Below are positions 49,356-59,362 of a stretch of DNA of 64,000 bases, piece by piece (within the stretch, counting starts at the first letter, position 1; each line of letters begins with the position of its first letter). The stretch spans positions 17,170,271 through 17,234,270 of the forward strand of contig OZ234499.1 of assembly GCA_965153455.1 (NCBI GenBank), in the 5' to 3' direction. A program made the translations under genes and the position numbers. Source of the DNA: Sphagnum compactum (taxonomy: Eukaryota; Bryophyta; Sphagnopsida; Sphagnales). The notes under the pieces were generated by a model that worked only from the letters and a program-made list of their open reading frames with translations, ran no database searches and had not been told where the DNA came from.

Positions 49356-49411
49356 CCCCAAAGTTCTTGTGCACAATAGGAAAGCCAGAATTGTACACAA
49401 GAACTTTAGGG
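49356..49411. repeat. Short perfect-looking hairpin
   Basis: Arms 49356-49377 and 49389-49411 pair over about 21 positions with one mismatch and one bulged base, around an 11-base loop. On a minus-strand RNA the mismatch would be a G-U pair. The stem is short for a plant miRNA precursor. It may be a transposon remnant. Confidence 0.6.
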
Positions 49412-49419
49412 TCAATGAG

Positions 49420-50465
49420 GCTGATGCTTTGATACCCCAGTCAATATCTTGAAGTAACTCCTAGTAGGGCCACATTGGACTTTGTTGCAGGAGGGACACC
49501 ATCATGTCCAGCACAATGTCATGCTGTTTAGGAAAATCAAAATTTTGATGTTGGGATTGGCATCTGAAGTGGCATGAGTCTCTAAATGTCCCCTTCCCAT
49601 GTTAAGGATTTCCAGGTTTTGAACCCAGGAGATATGGGCAAGCTCTTAACACAATAGTTAACATGTTCTTCCCTAATGTCCGCAAATTTGCTGGAGCCTC
49701 ACCAATGTAAAGTACTGCAAGGCTTATTTACATGCAAATGGTGGAAGGTCTCATCAACTAACCAATGCAACTTCCGTGCAGGGATGTGCTTTGAAAATAC
49801 AAAGAAAAAAACCTTGTAGTGATTTATGAATCAATAATGTAATGGACATTAGACACTCACCTTGCAAATGGATCAAATTGTCTGTCACCTAGTTGGATCT
49901 ACCCAAAAAGGAGGATTATAAACTTGCTTCCATTAATCCTCAAACTTTCTTCAAAAGAAATAGAACATCAACAATGCACAACAATCTTTCCACATATTAA
50001 CAACTATGGAAAGATGACACCAATTCTATCAATGTTCAATCAACCTTGGAAATGAGAACTTGGCTAGTACATGTAACCTATTGATGATTCCAAGCTTGGC
50101 ATGAACAAGGTTGAACCCCTTTCACCAAGCTTAGCATTTCTTTCAATACAGAGCACAATATGTTCACGGCTCTAAACCTAAAAGAATCCTCAAACAAAAG
50201 GTAAAACCACAAGTAGTAGGAGATTTCAAAATCATCATACCATCGTAACCATGGCCAGAGGAACCAGCACCCACTAGCACACCAGGAAGGATGGATGGTA
50301 AGTGGCCAAAAAATAGTTTTTTGTTGGGTTCCAATTCCTTAGCTGACCATCATGTTTAATTCAGTTGATTTTCTATTACCTATGTATTAGTATGGAGAAT
50401 CCCACACACAATATGGATTACCTCCGATGTTAACTTTGTAAATTAGTAGATGTATTTCAGCAACA
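49420..50465. other. Intergenic DNA left of the old LTR element
   Basis: Apart from the dispersed repeat at about 50250-50352 shared with 42.3 kb, nothing is recognisable. Confidence 0.4.
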
Positions 50466-50470
50466 AAGCC

Positions 50471-51137
50471 TATAACTTGATGTAATTAGACTATTATTTC
50501 TATAATTATTTAACTGGTAAGTTTGGTGATTTAATTGTTAGTTAGATTTCATAGTTTAATTATGATTTGGTCATAGTTTCAATTAATGTGCTTCACTTTC
50601 ACATGATAATTCGTGTAAAAAGTCATATGAAAAGTTTTTGGCACTTTAATGTGCATTGATTTTCACATAATAATTTATGTGAAAAGTCTTTAGCACATTA
50701 ATGTGCATTGATTCACACATGATAATTTATGTGAAAAGTCTGCCATTTTATTATGCATGTGAAATCACATGAGGAGCCATGTGGAATCATGTGGAACCAT
50801 GTGATGTGTAGACTTTAAAAAATTTCTTGTCTAGTTTCTTTTTGGTTAGTATATAAGAGAATGTTTGTGACCTTTGGAAACATTTTCACTTGATAAAAAT
50901 AAGTTGTTGTATGAGTGTAAAATTTCATGGAATAAAATTGTGAAAAGAATTGAGATTTTTGTTTTGAAAGGTTTCGATATAGTTTATGAAAAGTCCATGG
51001 TAGGAGAATGGTGTGACATACTAGTTATACATAGACAATAAAAAGGTGAGAAAATATTTATGCAAACAAAAACATAGATTTCCATAGCTTTGTAATAAAC
51101 ATACATAGTTTTGGTCCTAAACTTGCTTGTGATTACA
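50471..51137 (+). repeat. 5' LTR of the old Ty3/gypsy element
   Basis: It starts TATAACTTGATG (the 3' LTR has TGTAAC, so the TG has mutated). Contains three copies of a unit of about 52-64 bp around 'cacatgataatttatgtgaaaagtc' (from 50600, 50664 and 50716), where the 3' LTR has two. A TATA-like TATATAAG lies near 50851. Confidence 0.75.
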
Positions 51138-51719
51138 TCTTTTGATTCTATTGTTAGGACCCGAATTTTTGTTCTGTGTTGTGGAATTTAATTTTGTTGT
51201 TGAAAGAACAAACTATTTGTTTTGTTTTTAAATCTGAAATGCACGTGATTTGTTTATCCCCGAATCATGGACAAAAGTGACAACATGGGTGGAGGGAAAT
51301 TCAACTTGAAGCAATGGAAATTACGAGAAGCAAGCCAAGTTAAGTTTGGTGCACAATTGAACGCATAAAGCAGCATCACGAAGACCATAAACACAAATCA
51401 TTTTGTTTGACCCGAAGTTTGCTTTTGGATTCTACATGTAATCCTAGGCATAAACTAAAGTTGGATTTGTGGAAATTTTAAAAGTTTCGCAAAAAAAAAA
51501 ACTATAGGCAAGAAAGGAAAAGAAAATGGCATGTGTGAAAGAATGTAAATAAAAAGTTTACAAAGAATTGTAGGCGTTCATGAGTAAGTTCATGTTTGTT
51601 AAACCTTATTGAAACCTTGAAACTTTTTAGTTTCTGATGTAAAAAATGTTGTAAATTTTTTTTTAAAATAAAAAATATATATGTTTTATTTTTAGGATTA
51701 GTGTTTTAAATAAAACACT

Positions 51720-53160
51720 AATGTCAACATTAAGAGAGGCTTTTGATTCCCTTGGCACACAATTTCCAAACAATAAGCAACAAACCCCATCATTGACATT
51801 AGGAATTACTAAGCTAAGTTCACCTATGAAAGACTTGTTGAAAGACCTATTGAAGAGCCTGAAACTATAGGTGGACCAAATGTGGTAGTGTCACAACTAC
51901 GTAAACGATAAGAAGAATCTCAACTTCAACCTAACCCTGAAATTGTGAGGCAACACCAAAGGGTGATCACACTAAAACAACATTTACTCAAATCGCTTAA
52001 AAATAAAGATGCAACTCCAAATTATGCCAAAACCAATAACTTGCATGTCATGTGGAATGGAGGCATCATTGATACTCATGATGACCATGATCTTGTAAAT
52101 GTTGTCTTTCAATTTAGGCATTTAAATAGGATAATTACAAGCTTAGAAATGTTTGGTCCTTTAAGCGATTAGCACCGAAAAGATAGGGAGAATTTTATTA
52201 CGAGTGCAATTCGGGCCATTGGGAATTTTTTAATTCATGAAGAGAGACTGTGAAAGCTAATGATAGTTGGTCAAAAGGAATTAATTAATTTGGTGTGTTT
52301 TTTATCTTTTAAAATAAAATAAAAATCAACATGGTTATTCCAGTTTTAGGGGAAGTAAGGGTGAAGACCTTGAAGTATTTTTAAAGGAATATAAGAGAAC
52401 TTTTATTGGTACTAAGCTTAGAACAATTATAGAATGGTTTAATTTCTTTCCTGAATTTTTATAAGGTACAACATCACATTGGTTTGAAAAACAGACACAA
52501 TCATTGAAGGGATCATGGAATGACATAACTAAGGCCCTAATAAAGAATTTTCTGTGACGAATGTCTACCAAAACTTAATACTTGAACGAAGTCAATTAAA
52601 AGGGGGCTTTAGAGTTAGTGAAAAAGTATAAAGAAAGAACAATGACATTACAAAATAAACTCTAAAGGTGTTTTAGGGCACAAGGCCATGAAGGAACTAA
52701 TCAAATTTTTGCTGGAATCAATGCATTAGTGCTACAGCATTTCACAATTGGTTTATTATCGGAGCTATGATAACAAGTGAAATATGAATAAGCGAAAATG
52801 CTTGATGAAGTAGTGGAGGTGGCTGAAAAGAAATAGGAGAGCATGGAGGAAGTTCCACAATCAGCTGTGTAATCCATGGTGAAGGCAGTTTATTTTTGAC
52901 TAAACAAACATTGCGAAAGCATCCAAAACTGAGTTCTTGCATGGAGTTGGCTATGAAACAGATGATAAATCAAATGAACCAGTTGAACCTCAATCTCCTA
53001 TAGCCTAGGATTAATAAGGATAAAAACGTAGAGAGGGACATGTCAACAATTCAATGTTACAAATGTCGGGACATGGAACATTACTCAAAAGAATGTCCAA
53101 ACTTGTCAACCTTGCCTGTAAAAAAAACCTGGGTTCTTCTACTCAAAGGTTTTTTGCAGA
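51720..53160 (+). pseudogene. gag of the old element, decayed
   Basis: Readable pieces include 51945-52172 and a zinc knuckle at about 53056-53100 of the form C-X2-C-X4-H-X4-C (CYKCRDMEHYSKEC), the nucleocapsid motif that binds the element's RNA. The frame between is broken by many stops. Confidence 0.65.
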
Positions 53161-53501
53161 GAAGAAGGGCAAGCTCAAGTATATTTAGTTGAACCAATGA
53201 GTGAAAGACGAGAAAAGGTTTTGATGGGTTAAGAGAAAAACCTCAAAATTCCCAAGGATGTGGTTGATGTCATGGCCCAAACTAAACAATTTTAGAAGAC
53301 ATTACTCATCCTGACATCAGCGTTAAGAGGTTCAAGGAGATGGCGAAGGCATCAAAAGAAAAGAAAAAAAGTTGAAGGCGGAGGTTTGGATCCCAAGACT
53401 TTCCAATTTTTAGAGATTTTGGTCTTTATCCGATATGAAGGATGTGGGATCACAGAAAGCAGACATCACCATTGGATAGTTATTGGCAATGGTGTCATCA
53501 G

Positions 53502-53731
53502 TGTCATGGCCTAGGATATTTTGGGATACTTTTGGCAATGTCATGTCCTAGGATATTTTGGGATACTTTTGGCAATATCATGGCCTAGGATATTTTGGGA
53601 CTAGTATGGCTCAGGGTTATAAAAGGAGATAGTTTGGGGAACAACCCTTTAGCAGATCGACACCAGTTGATGGATCAATAAAGCTTGTCTTGTCTTGTAA
53701 TTCTCCACTTGTTTGTAGTAGGTCCATAACA
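53502..53731 (+). repeat. 5' LTR of the young chromovirus
   Basis: Two full and one partial copy of a 37-bp unit (tgtcatggcctaggatattt...) fill its first 100 bases. A TATA box TATAAAA lies at 53618-53624 and a poly(A) signal AATAAA at 53677-53682, which gives a very short R/U5. A primer-binding site was not recognised after 53731. Confidence 0.95.
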
Positions 53732-53875
53732 GTTTGATCTGCTCCTTCTTCTTGTTTGTTTGTTTTGTTGTTTCAGTAAGTAGCTAGAGGTATATTGGAG
53801 TGAAACTTGGAAAGGTTATAGAAGACTATAGGACGCTTCTACTCTCAAAGTTTCAAAAGAAAAGGATATGTTTTG

Positions 53876-54371
53876 AGAGAGATCCAAGCATCTGAAGTTT
53901 TAAGTGCAGATCTGGTTTTTTGGTCATATCTCCTTTGTGTAAGCTTTTCTGGGTCTGTAACTTTGTGATCTTATAGATCGTATAGGAATATATGTGTGAG
54001 AGAAATTTCATGTCATTTGGACTTGTATTGAGAGAGATCCAAGCATCTGAAGTTTCAAGTGCAGATCTGGTTTTTTGGTCATATCTCCTTTGTGTAAGCT
54101 TTTTTGGGTCTGTAACTTTGTGATCTTATAGATCATATAGGAATATATGTGTGAGAGAAATTTTATGTCATTTGGACTTGTATTGAGAGAGATCCAAGCA
54201 TCTGAAGTTTCAAGTGCAGATCTGGTTTTTTGGTCATATCTCCTTTGTGTAAGCTTTTTTGGGTCTGTAACTTTGTGATCTTATAGATCATATAGGAATA
54301 TATGTGTGAGAGAAATTTCATGTCATTTGGACTTGTATTGAGAGAGATCCAAGCATCTGAAGTTTCAAGTT
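53876..54371 (+). repeat. 155-bp tandem repeats in the leader of the young element
   Basis: The phase marker 'gatccaagcatctgaagttt' occurs at 53881, 54036, 54191 and 54346, exactly 155 bases apart: three full units and a partial fourth. Copies are almost identical. They lie between the 5' LTR and the gag start, the place of packaging and translation signals in LTR elements. Confidence 0.95.
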
Positions 54372-54408
54372 TGAAGATTGAAAGCGTAAAAGTGTGAGAA
54401 CTACCACC

Positions 54409-55377
54409 ATGGACAACTCAGAATCCAACAGCGATCTCACTCAAATCCTCGCCGCCCTTCAACACCTTCAACAAGAAAATGCCGTGCTTAGAGACTCGGT
54501 GACCCGCCTACAGAATCAGCCACCACTTCCTGCCCAAGTACTTCCTGCTCTTGCAATGGCCGCCCAAGAACCCAAGATCAGTCTGCCAGAAAAGTTTGAT
54601 GGAACGCGCCTCAAATTTCGAGGCTTTGTCAGCCAGGTACGCCTGATCATGCAACTACACCCCCGTCGTTATTTTGATGACACCACTCGTGTAGGATTCG
54701 TTGGAACCCTACTCACTGGGACAGCTGCAGCATGGTTTGCTCCCATCCTGGAAACATCATCCCCTCTTCTACAAGATTTCAACGCCTTTATGGCGGAATT
54801 TGAAGCAGTATTTGGGGATAGTGATAAGGCCAGAACTTCAGCCAACAAGCTGCGTCGCCTTCAGCAAGGGACACGTTCGGCCATCGTCTACGCTTCAGAA
54901 TTTAGGCAGCTTGCCTGTGACGTTAATTGGGGAGAAGCTGCCTTGATTGATCAGTTTCGCTGTGGGCTTCGTGATGATGTTCAAGATCTTTTGTTGACAC
55001 TCGTAAACCCTTCTTCCTTCAGTGAAGCCATCACCCAGGCAATTCGGTGCGATAATCGTCTGTTCGAACGTCGCCAGAAAGTCACCTCCAACGCCCAGCT
55101 TTGGAACAGTCGGCCTATTACGCTCCCCTTAGTTCCCCAAACAACACTAGTTGCCCGACCTGCCTCTTTTGGACCTGCTCCGATGCAGATCGACACAGCT
55201 AAGTTTAAATCTTTGACAGAAGCCGAGAAACTTCGCCGAAGGACAAACAATCTATGTCTTTACTGTGGCAACCCAGGGCATATAGCTCGTCAATGCCCTC
55301 AAAAACTTGTCAAACTTCAGGTACAAGCTGTGGAAACTCCCCAGGAGTTGGAAAACAAGAACATCCAGTCACAGTAG
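54409..55377 (+). CDS. gag: gag polyprotein of the young chromovirus
   Basis: An intact frame of 322 residues from the ATG at 54409; the frame is open 15 bases further up without an ATG. A Gln/Leu-rich helix at residues 8-36 precedes a retrotransposon capsid domain (about 55-215, with WFAPIL and a QF.CGLRDDVQ-type helix). A zinc knuckle CLYCGNPGHIARQC (C-X2-C-X4-H-X4-C) stands near residues 281-294. The protein would assemble the particle and bind the element's RNA. The pol frame overlaps its last 124 bases in the -1 register, so pol would need a programmed shift; I could not place an in-frame slippery heptamer with confidence. Gag has no stop or shift, unlike pol. Confidence 0.9.
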   Translation: MDNSESNSDLTQILAALQHLQQENAVLRDSVTRLQNQPPLPAQVLPALAMAAQEPKISLPEKFDGTRLKFRGFVSQVRLIMQLHPRRYFDDTTRVGFVGTLLTGTAAAWFAPILETSSPLLQDFNAFMAEFEAVFGDSDKARTSANKLRRLQQGTRSAIVYASEFRQLACDVNWGEAALIDQFRCGLRDDVQDLLLTLVNPSSFSEAITQAIRCDNRLFERRQKVTSNAQLWNSRPITLPLVPQTTLVARPASFGPAPMQIDTAKFKSLTEAEKLRRRTNNLCLYCGNPGHIARQCPQKLVKLQVQAVETPQELENKNIQSQ

Positions 55378-56030
55378 GAGCCGTGCGACTGGATCTCACC
55401 CAACACCACCTTTGCAAAGGCTCCTGTTCCGCTGTTGGTCCCAGTCCCAGTTTCACTCAGTATGTGGACATCATTCGTATTCCAGAAGACATACCACAAG
55501 TGTCAGCTTTGGTGGACTCCGGCGCCACCTCTTCTTTCATCGACCAAACATTTGTCGTCCAACACAACATCCCTGTGGTCAAGAAGTCAACCCCTGTTCC
55601 GGTAGAGGTTATTGATGGGAGAACCATTGCTTCTGGTGCAATCACACACGAGACAACCCCTCTAGAACTCTGTATCGGCAAGCACACGGAGAAGATTGTT
55701 CTCAACATCATTTCCACCCCTCACCATCCCATCATCCTTGGTCTGCCTTGGCTAGAAGCACACAACCCTATCATTGATTGGCGATCTAGAACCCTCACCT
55801 TCAGCGCACAACGATGCACCTCTCAAAAACCCCACGCTCAGAAAAACACTTTGTCCAGTCCTGCCAAGAACCCTGTGGTCGAGAACCCAAAGAGGGTCGG
55901 AACCAATTCCAGTTTTATCAAGTCTGTTATGTCAAATCCTGCAGTCAAGAACCCCCGATTGGTCAGAACGAAACCTTGTCCTGTCAAGAATCTTGTCAAA
56001 AATTCTGCCCAAAAAACCAACCCTGTCTAG
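55254..56030 (+). CDS. Protease part of pol, young chromovirus
   Basis: This frame, -1 relative to gag, carries the aspartic protease signature LVDSGATSSFID and the flap/closing motif ILGLPWLEAHN. The protease would process Gag-Pol. A low-complexity linker (repeated Pro/Lys/Asn/Val phrases around 55860-56020) follows and ends in an in-frame TAG at 56028. The same frame resumes at once into the reverse transcriptase region, so the stop is a point mutation, not a natural end. Confidence 0.8.
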   Translation: MSLLWQPRAYSSSMPSKTCQTSGTSCGNSPGVGKQEHPVTVGAVRLDLTQHHLCKGSCSAVGPSPSFTQYVDIIRIPEDIPQVSALVDSGATSSFIDQTFVVQHNIPVVKKSTPVPVEVIDGRTIASGAITHETTPLELCIGKHTEKIVLNIISTPHHPIILGLPWLEAHNPIIDWRSRTLTFSAQRCTSQKPHAQKNTLSSPAKNPVVENPKRVGTNSSFIKSVMSNPAVKNPRLVRTKPCPVKNLVKNSAQKTNPV

Positions 56031-57431
56031 ATCTTCGTTGATAGAGCTGTCCCTTTCTATCGGGCTGCTAAGAATCTTCAAGTCTTCGCCATCCATGTCA
56101 ACCCAGCCAACACCACAAACCCCCAATCAGAACCAACACCTGTCAAACTTTCCAAGAAGTACAAGGACTTTGTTGATGTTTTTGAAAAGATTAATGCTGA
56201 TCAGCTCCCCGCCCATAGTCCATATGACTGCCCGATTGATCTAGAAGAAGGACAGTCACCACCCTTTGGTCCTATCTATGGCCTATCGGAACCGGAATTC
56301 CAAGCCCTGCGTGATTACCTTACTGAAAATCTTGCCAAGGGGTTCATTTAGCATTCCAAGTCTCCAGCCGGCGCCCCAATTTTGTTTATCAAGAAGAAGG
56401 ATGGCTCCCTTCGACTTTGTGTGGATTATCGTGGACTCAACAAGATAACCAAAAAGAATCGATATCCTTTGCCCTTGATTTCAGGTCTCCTAGATTGACT
56501 ACGTACCGGGAAGATCTTCACCAAGCTTGACCTCCGTGGAGCCTACAACTTACTTAGGATTCGCCCTGGTGATGAATGGAAGACAACTTTCCGCACACGC
56601 TATGGCCACTTCGAATACACGGTCATGCCTTTCGGCCTCACTAATGCACCCGCAGTCTTTCAGCATCTGATGAATGATATCTTCCGGGATTACATGGACG
56701 AATTTGTCGTGGTCTATTTGGATGACATTTTAATCTTTTCCAAGGACCAGGAAACCCACGACAAACATGTACGATTGGTGCTTGCGACGCTGCGGGAGCA
56801 TGGCTTATACGCCAAGTTAGAAAAATGTGAATTCGACAAATCTTCAGTGGCGTTCCTCGGCTACGTGATCTCTCCAGATGGCATTTTCATGGACAAGTCA
56901 AAGGTCGAGACCATCCAGTGTTGGGCTACTCCATCCTCGGTCAAGGACGTTCAACGCTTCCTAGGGTTTGCCAACTTCTATCGTCGGTTTATCAAAGGCT
57001 ATTCCAAGATCACAACACCGTTAATAACCCTGACTTGCAAAGACAAGCCCTTCTCGTGGAATCCAACGGCCCAGGTTGCTTTTGATACTCTCAAGATGGC
57101 ATTCACCTCTGCACCCATCCTGATACATCCCGATCCTACCAAGCCATTCATTGTGGAAACGGACGCTTCAGATTTTGCCTTGGGAGCTATTCTATCTCAA
57201 TTTGGAATAGTTGGGTTGCTGCATCCAGTTGCTTTCTATTCACGGAAGTTAACCAGTGCCGAAATCAATTACTAGGTCTACGATAAGGAACTCCTGGCAA
57301 TCATCACGGCATTCGAGCAGTGGAGACCGTATCTTGCTGGAGCTCAACATCGAGTCCAAGTTCGGACAGATCACAAGAATCTCCTTTATTTCACAACTAC
57401 TCGGACCTTAAATCGTCGCCAGGCACGCTAG
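56031..57431 (+). pseudogene. Reverse transcriptase-RNase H part of pol, young chromovirus
   Basis: All in one frame: finger motifs with [18 protein letters not shown], then [22 protein letters not shown] and the catalytic YLDD (YLDDILIF), thumb, and an RNase H with [13 protein letters not shown] and the DHKNL block. In-frame stops lie at 56349 (TAG), 56496 (TGA), 57273 (TAG) and 57429 (TAG). The longest uninterrupted piece is 56625-57275. Catalytic residues are all present; only the stops disable it. Confidence 0.85.
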
Positions 57432-58558
57432 TCTATTTTCCTAGCTGATTTCGACTTTGAGATTCAGTATCAACCCGGCACCCAGCAAGGGAAAGCTGAC
57501 GCGCTATCTCGTCGTTCAGAATATGAACTTCGAGCGGGGGATGAGGCCTACGGCCAGCAGAACCAGACTTTACTCAACCCCAAGCAATTTCGAGTTGCAA
57601 CAACAATCAGCACCCTCCCAGACTCATACCTTGTCAGGGACATCAAGATAGCAACTGAGGAAGACACCTGGGCTACCAACATCAAGAAGGAACTCCAGGA
57701 ACGACCAAGGAACCCAAATCGTGATGACTTGGATCAATTTGAGCAGCAAGACGGACTTCTCCTTCGAAATAACCTGATTTATGTACCCGAAGGACCTATA
57801 CGCCTAAAAATCCTGAGGGAATGCCACGACAACACCCTGGCAGGTCACTTTGGAATGGCACGGACTCACGAACTAGTGTCAAGGACTTAATGGTGGCCCA
57901 AAATGAACAAGATGTTACGGGAGTATGTCAAGTCTTGTGACACATGTGCTCGATCCAAGGCTCCCAGGCATCGCCCGTTTGGACTCCTACAGCCTTTGTC
58001 GATTCCTAGCCGACCTTGGGGATCTATTGCAATGGACTTCATCACGGACCTCCCTACTGTCAGAACCAAGAATTCAATACTGGTTGTGGTCGATCAACTC
58101 ACCAAAATGGCCCATTTCACCCCTTGTTCCAAGTCAATCACGGCAGAAGAGACAGCTCAGTTAATTCTGGACGGGATCGTCCGATTGCATGGACTCCCCG
58201 AGGAAATTGTGTCCGACAGAGGTCCTCAGTTTGCATCCAAGTTCTGGCATCGACTATTCGAGCTTTTTGGAGTTGACATTCGGCTATCTTCAGCTTTCCA
58301 CCCTGAGACAAATGGACAAACCAGACACTCGAGCAATACCTTCGCTGCACTGTGAACTACCAACAGGATGACTGGCTGGACCTACTATCTCAAGCAGAGT
58401 TTGCTTATAATAACACAACACATGCATCGACCGGGATCAGTCCATTCTTTGCCAATTACGGTTTTCATCCCAGGTTCAGCCTTGAAATTCCTTGAGACTC
58501 CGTAAACCCCTCGGCTGAAGAAAGGGCCACGAGGCTTGGACAGGTTCAACAGAACCTT
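57432..58558 (+). pseudogene. Integrase part of pol, young chromovirus
   Basis: The zinc domain has both His (HDNT.AGHFG) and both Cys (SCDTC). The core has the three acidic residues in MDFITDL, VSDRGPQF and HPETNGQ, the DD35E triad. An in-frame TAA at 57888 interrupts the zinc domain. One base is missing near 58323, directly after the core Glu; the frame then continues two positions over, and another stop (TGA) lies at 58493. It cannot be translated as one protein. Confidence 0.85.
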
Positions 58559-59095
58559 ATGGCAGAACTCAAGCTAACACAGGAGTGGCAAAAGAAGCAA
58601 GCAGACCGCCGACGCAAGGACCATCCAAACTTCAAGGTTCGAGACAAGGTCTGGCTTCTCAGAAAGAACATTGCTACCACTCGCCCATGTGCCAAGTTGG
58701 ATTACAAGCGCCTCGGACCTTTCAAAATCGCCAAATTGGTTGGTCTAGTGGCTTGCCAGTTGGAGCTTCCACCCCAGTTCAAAATCCACAATGTTTTCCA
58801 TGTCTCCCTGCTTGAGCCCTATCATGAAAACCCGATCCCAGAACGTCATCAAGAACCCCCAGCTCCAGTCGAAATTGAAGGCCAAGAAGAGTTTGAAGTT
58901 CAGGAGGTCTTGGACTACAAGAAGATTCGTGGAAAGCTCCTGTACATTGTCTTTTGGCGAGGTTATCCTCCTTCTGAAGCTACTTGGGAGCCTGCTGGAA
59001 ACCTAGTTCATGCCCAAGACTTAGTTAATCGGTTTCACCAACGATATCCTAACAAACCGGCTCCATCTAGAAGATGTCGCTTGAGGAGAGGATAA
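58559..59095 (+). CDS. Integrase tail and chromodomain of the young element
   Basis: An open frame of 178 residues with the GPF-type integrase tail (KLDYKRLGPFKIAKLVG, then NVFHVSLLEPY) and a carboxy-terminal chromodomain (EVQEVLDYKK...YIVFWRGYPPSEATWEP). Chromodomains of chromoviruses steer integration toward modified chromatin. The TAA stop at 59093-59095 abuts the first base of the 3' LTR, so the polypurine tract (GAGGAGAGGA, 59083-59092) lies inside the coding sequence. Confidence 0.85.
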   Translation: MAELKLTQEWQKKQADRRRKDHPNFKVRDKVWLLRKNIATTRPCAKLDYKRLGPFKIAKLVGLVACQLELPPQFKIHNVFHVSLLEPYHENPIPERHQEPPAPVEIEGQEEFEVQEVLDYKKIRGKLLYIVFWRGYPPSEATWEPAGNLVHAQDLVNRFHQRYPNKPAPSRRCRLRRG

Positions 59096-59362
59096 TGTCA
59101 TGGCCTAGGATATTTTGGGATACTTTTGGCAATGTCATGTCCTAGGATATTTTGGGATACTTTTGGCAATATCATGGCCTAGGATATTTTGGGATACTTT
59201 TGGCAATATCATGGCCTAGGATATTTTGGGACTAGTATGGCTTAGGGTTATAAAAGGAGATAGTTTGGGGAACAACCCTTTAGTAGATCAACACCAGTTG
59301 ATGGATCAATAAAGCTTGTCTTGTCTTGTAATTCTCCACTTGTTTGTAGTCGGTCCATAACA
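59096..59362 (+). repeat. 3' LTR of the young chromovirus
   Basis: Three full and one partial copy of the 37-bp unit, one more than in the 5' LTR. TATA box at 59249-59255. It is otherwise almost identical to 53502-53731. Confidence 0.95.

Larger units (their letters stand above)
53502..59362 (+). mobile_element. Young chromodomain Ty3/gypsy retrotransposon (chromovirus), nested insertion
   Basis: It has LTRs of 230 and 267 bp starting TGTCATGG and ending CCATAACA, flanked by the 5-bp target duplication ATCAG (53497-53501 and 59363-59367). Between them lie a repeat-rich leader, an intact gag and a pol in the order protease, reverse transcriptase, RNase H, integrase, chromodomain. The LTRs differ by about four substitutions plus one 37-bp repeat unit, so the insertion is recent. 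It sits inside the old Ty3/gypsy element. Its GC content is clearly higher than the surrounding DNA. Confidence 0.95.

Noticed and set aside
53732-53760. Primer-binding site directly after the 5' LTR of the young element
   Set aside because: The bases after 53731 do not match the initiator-Met tRNA 3' end usual for plant Ty3 elements, and no other tRNA could be assigned by eye.
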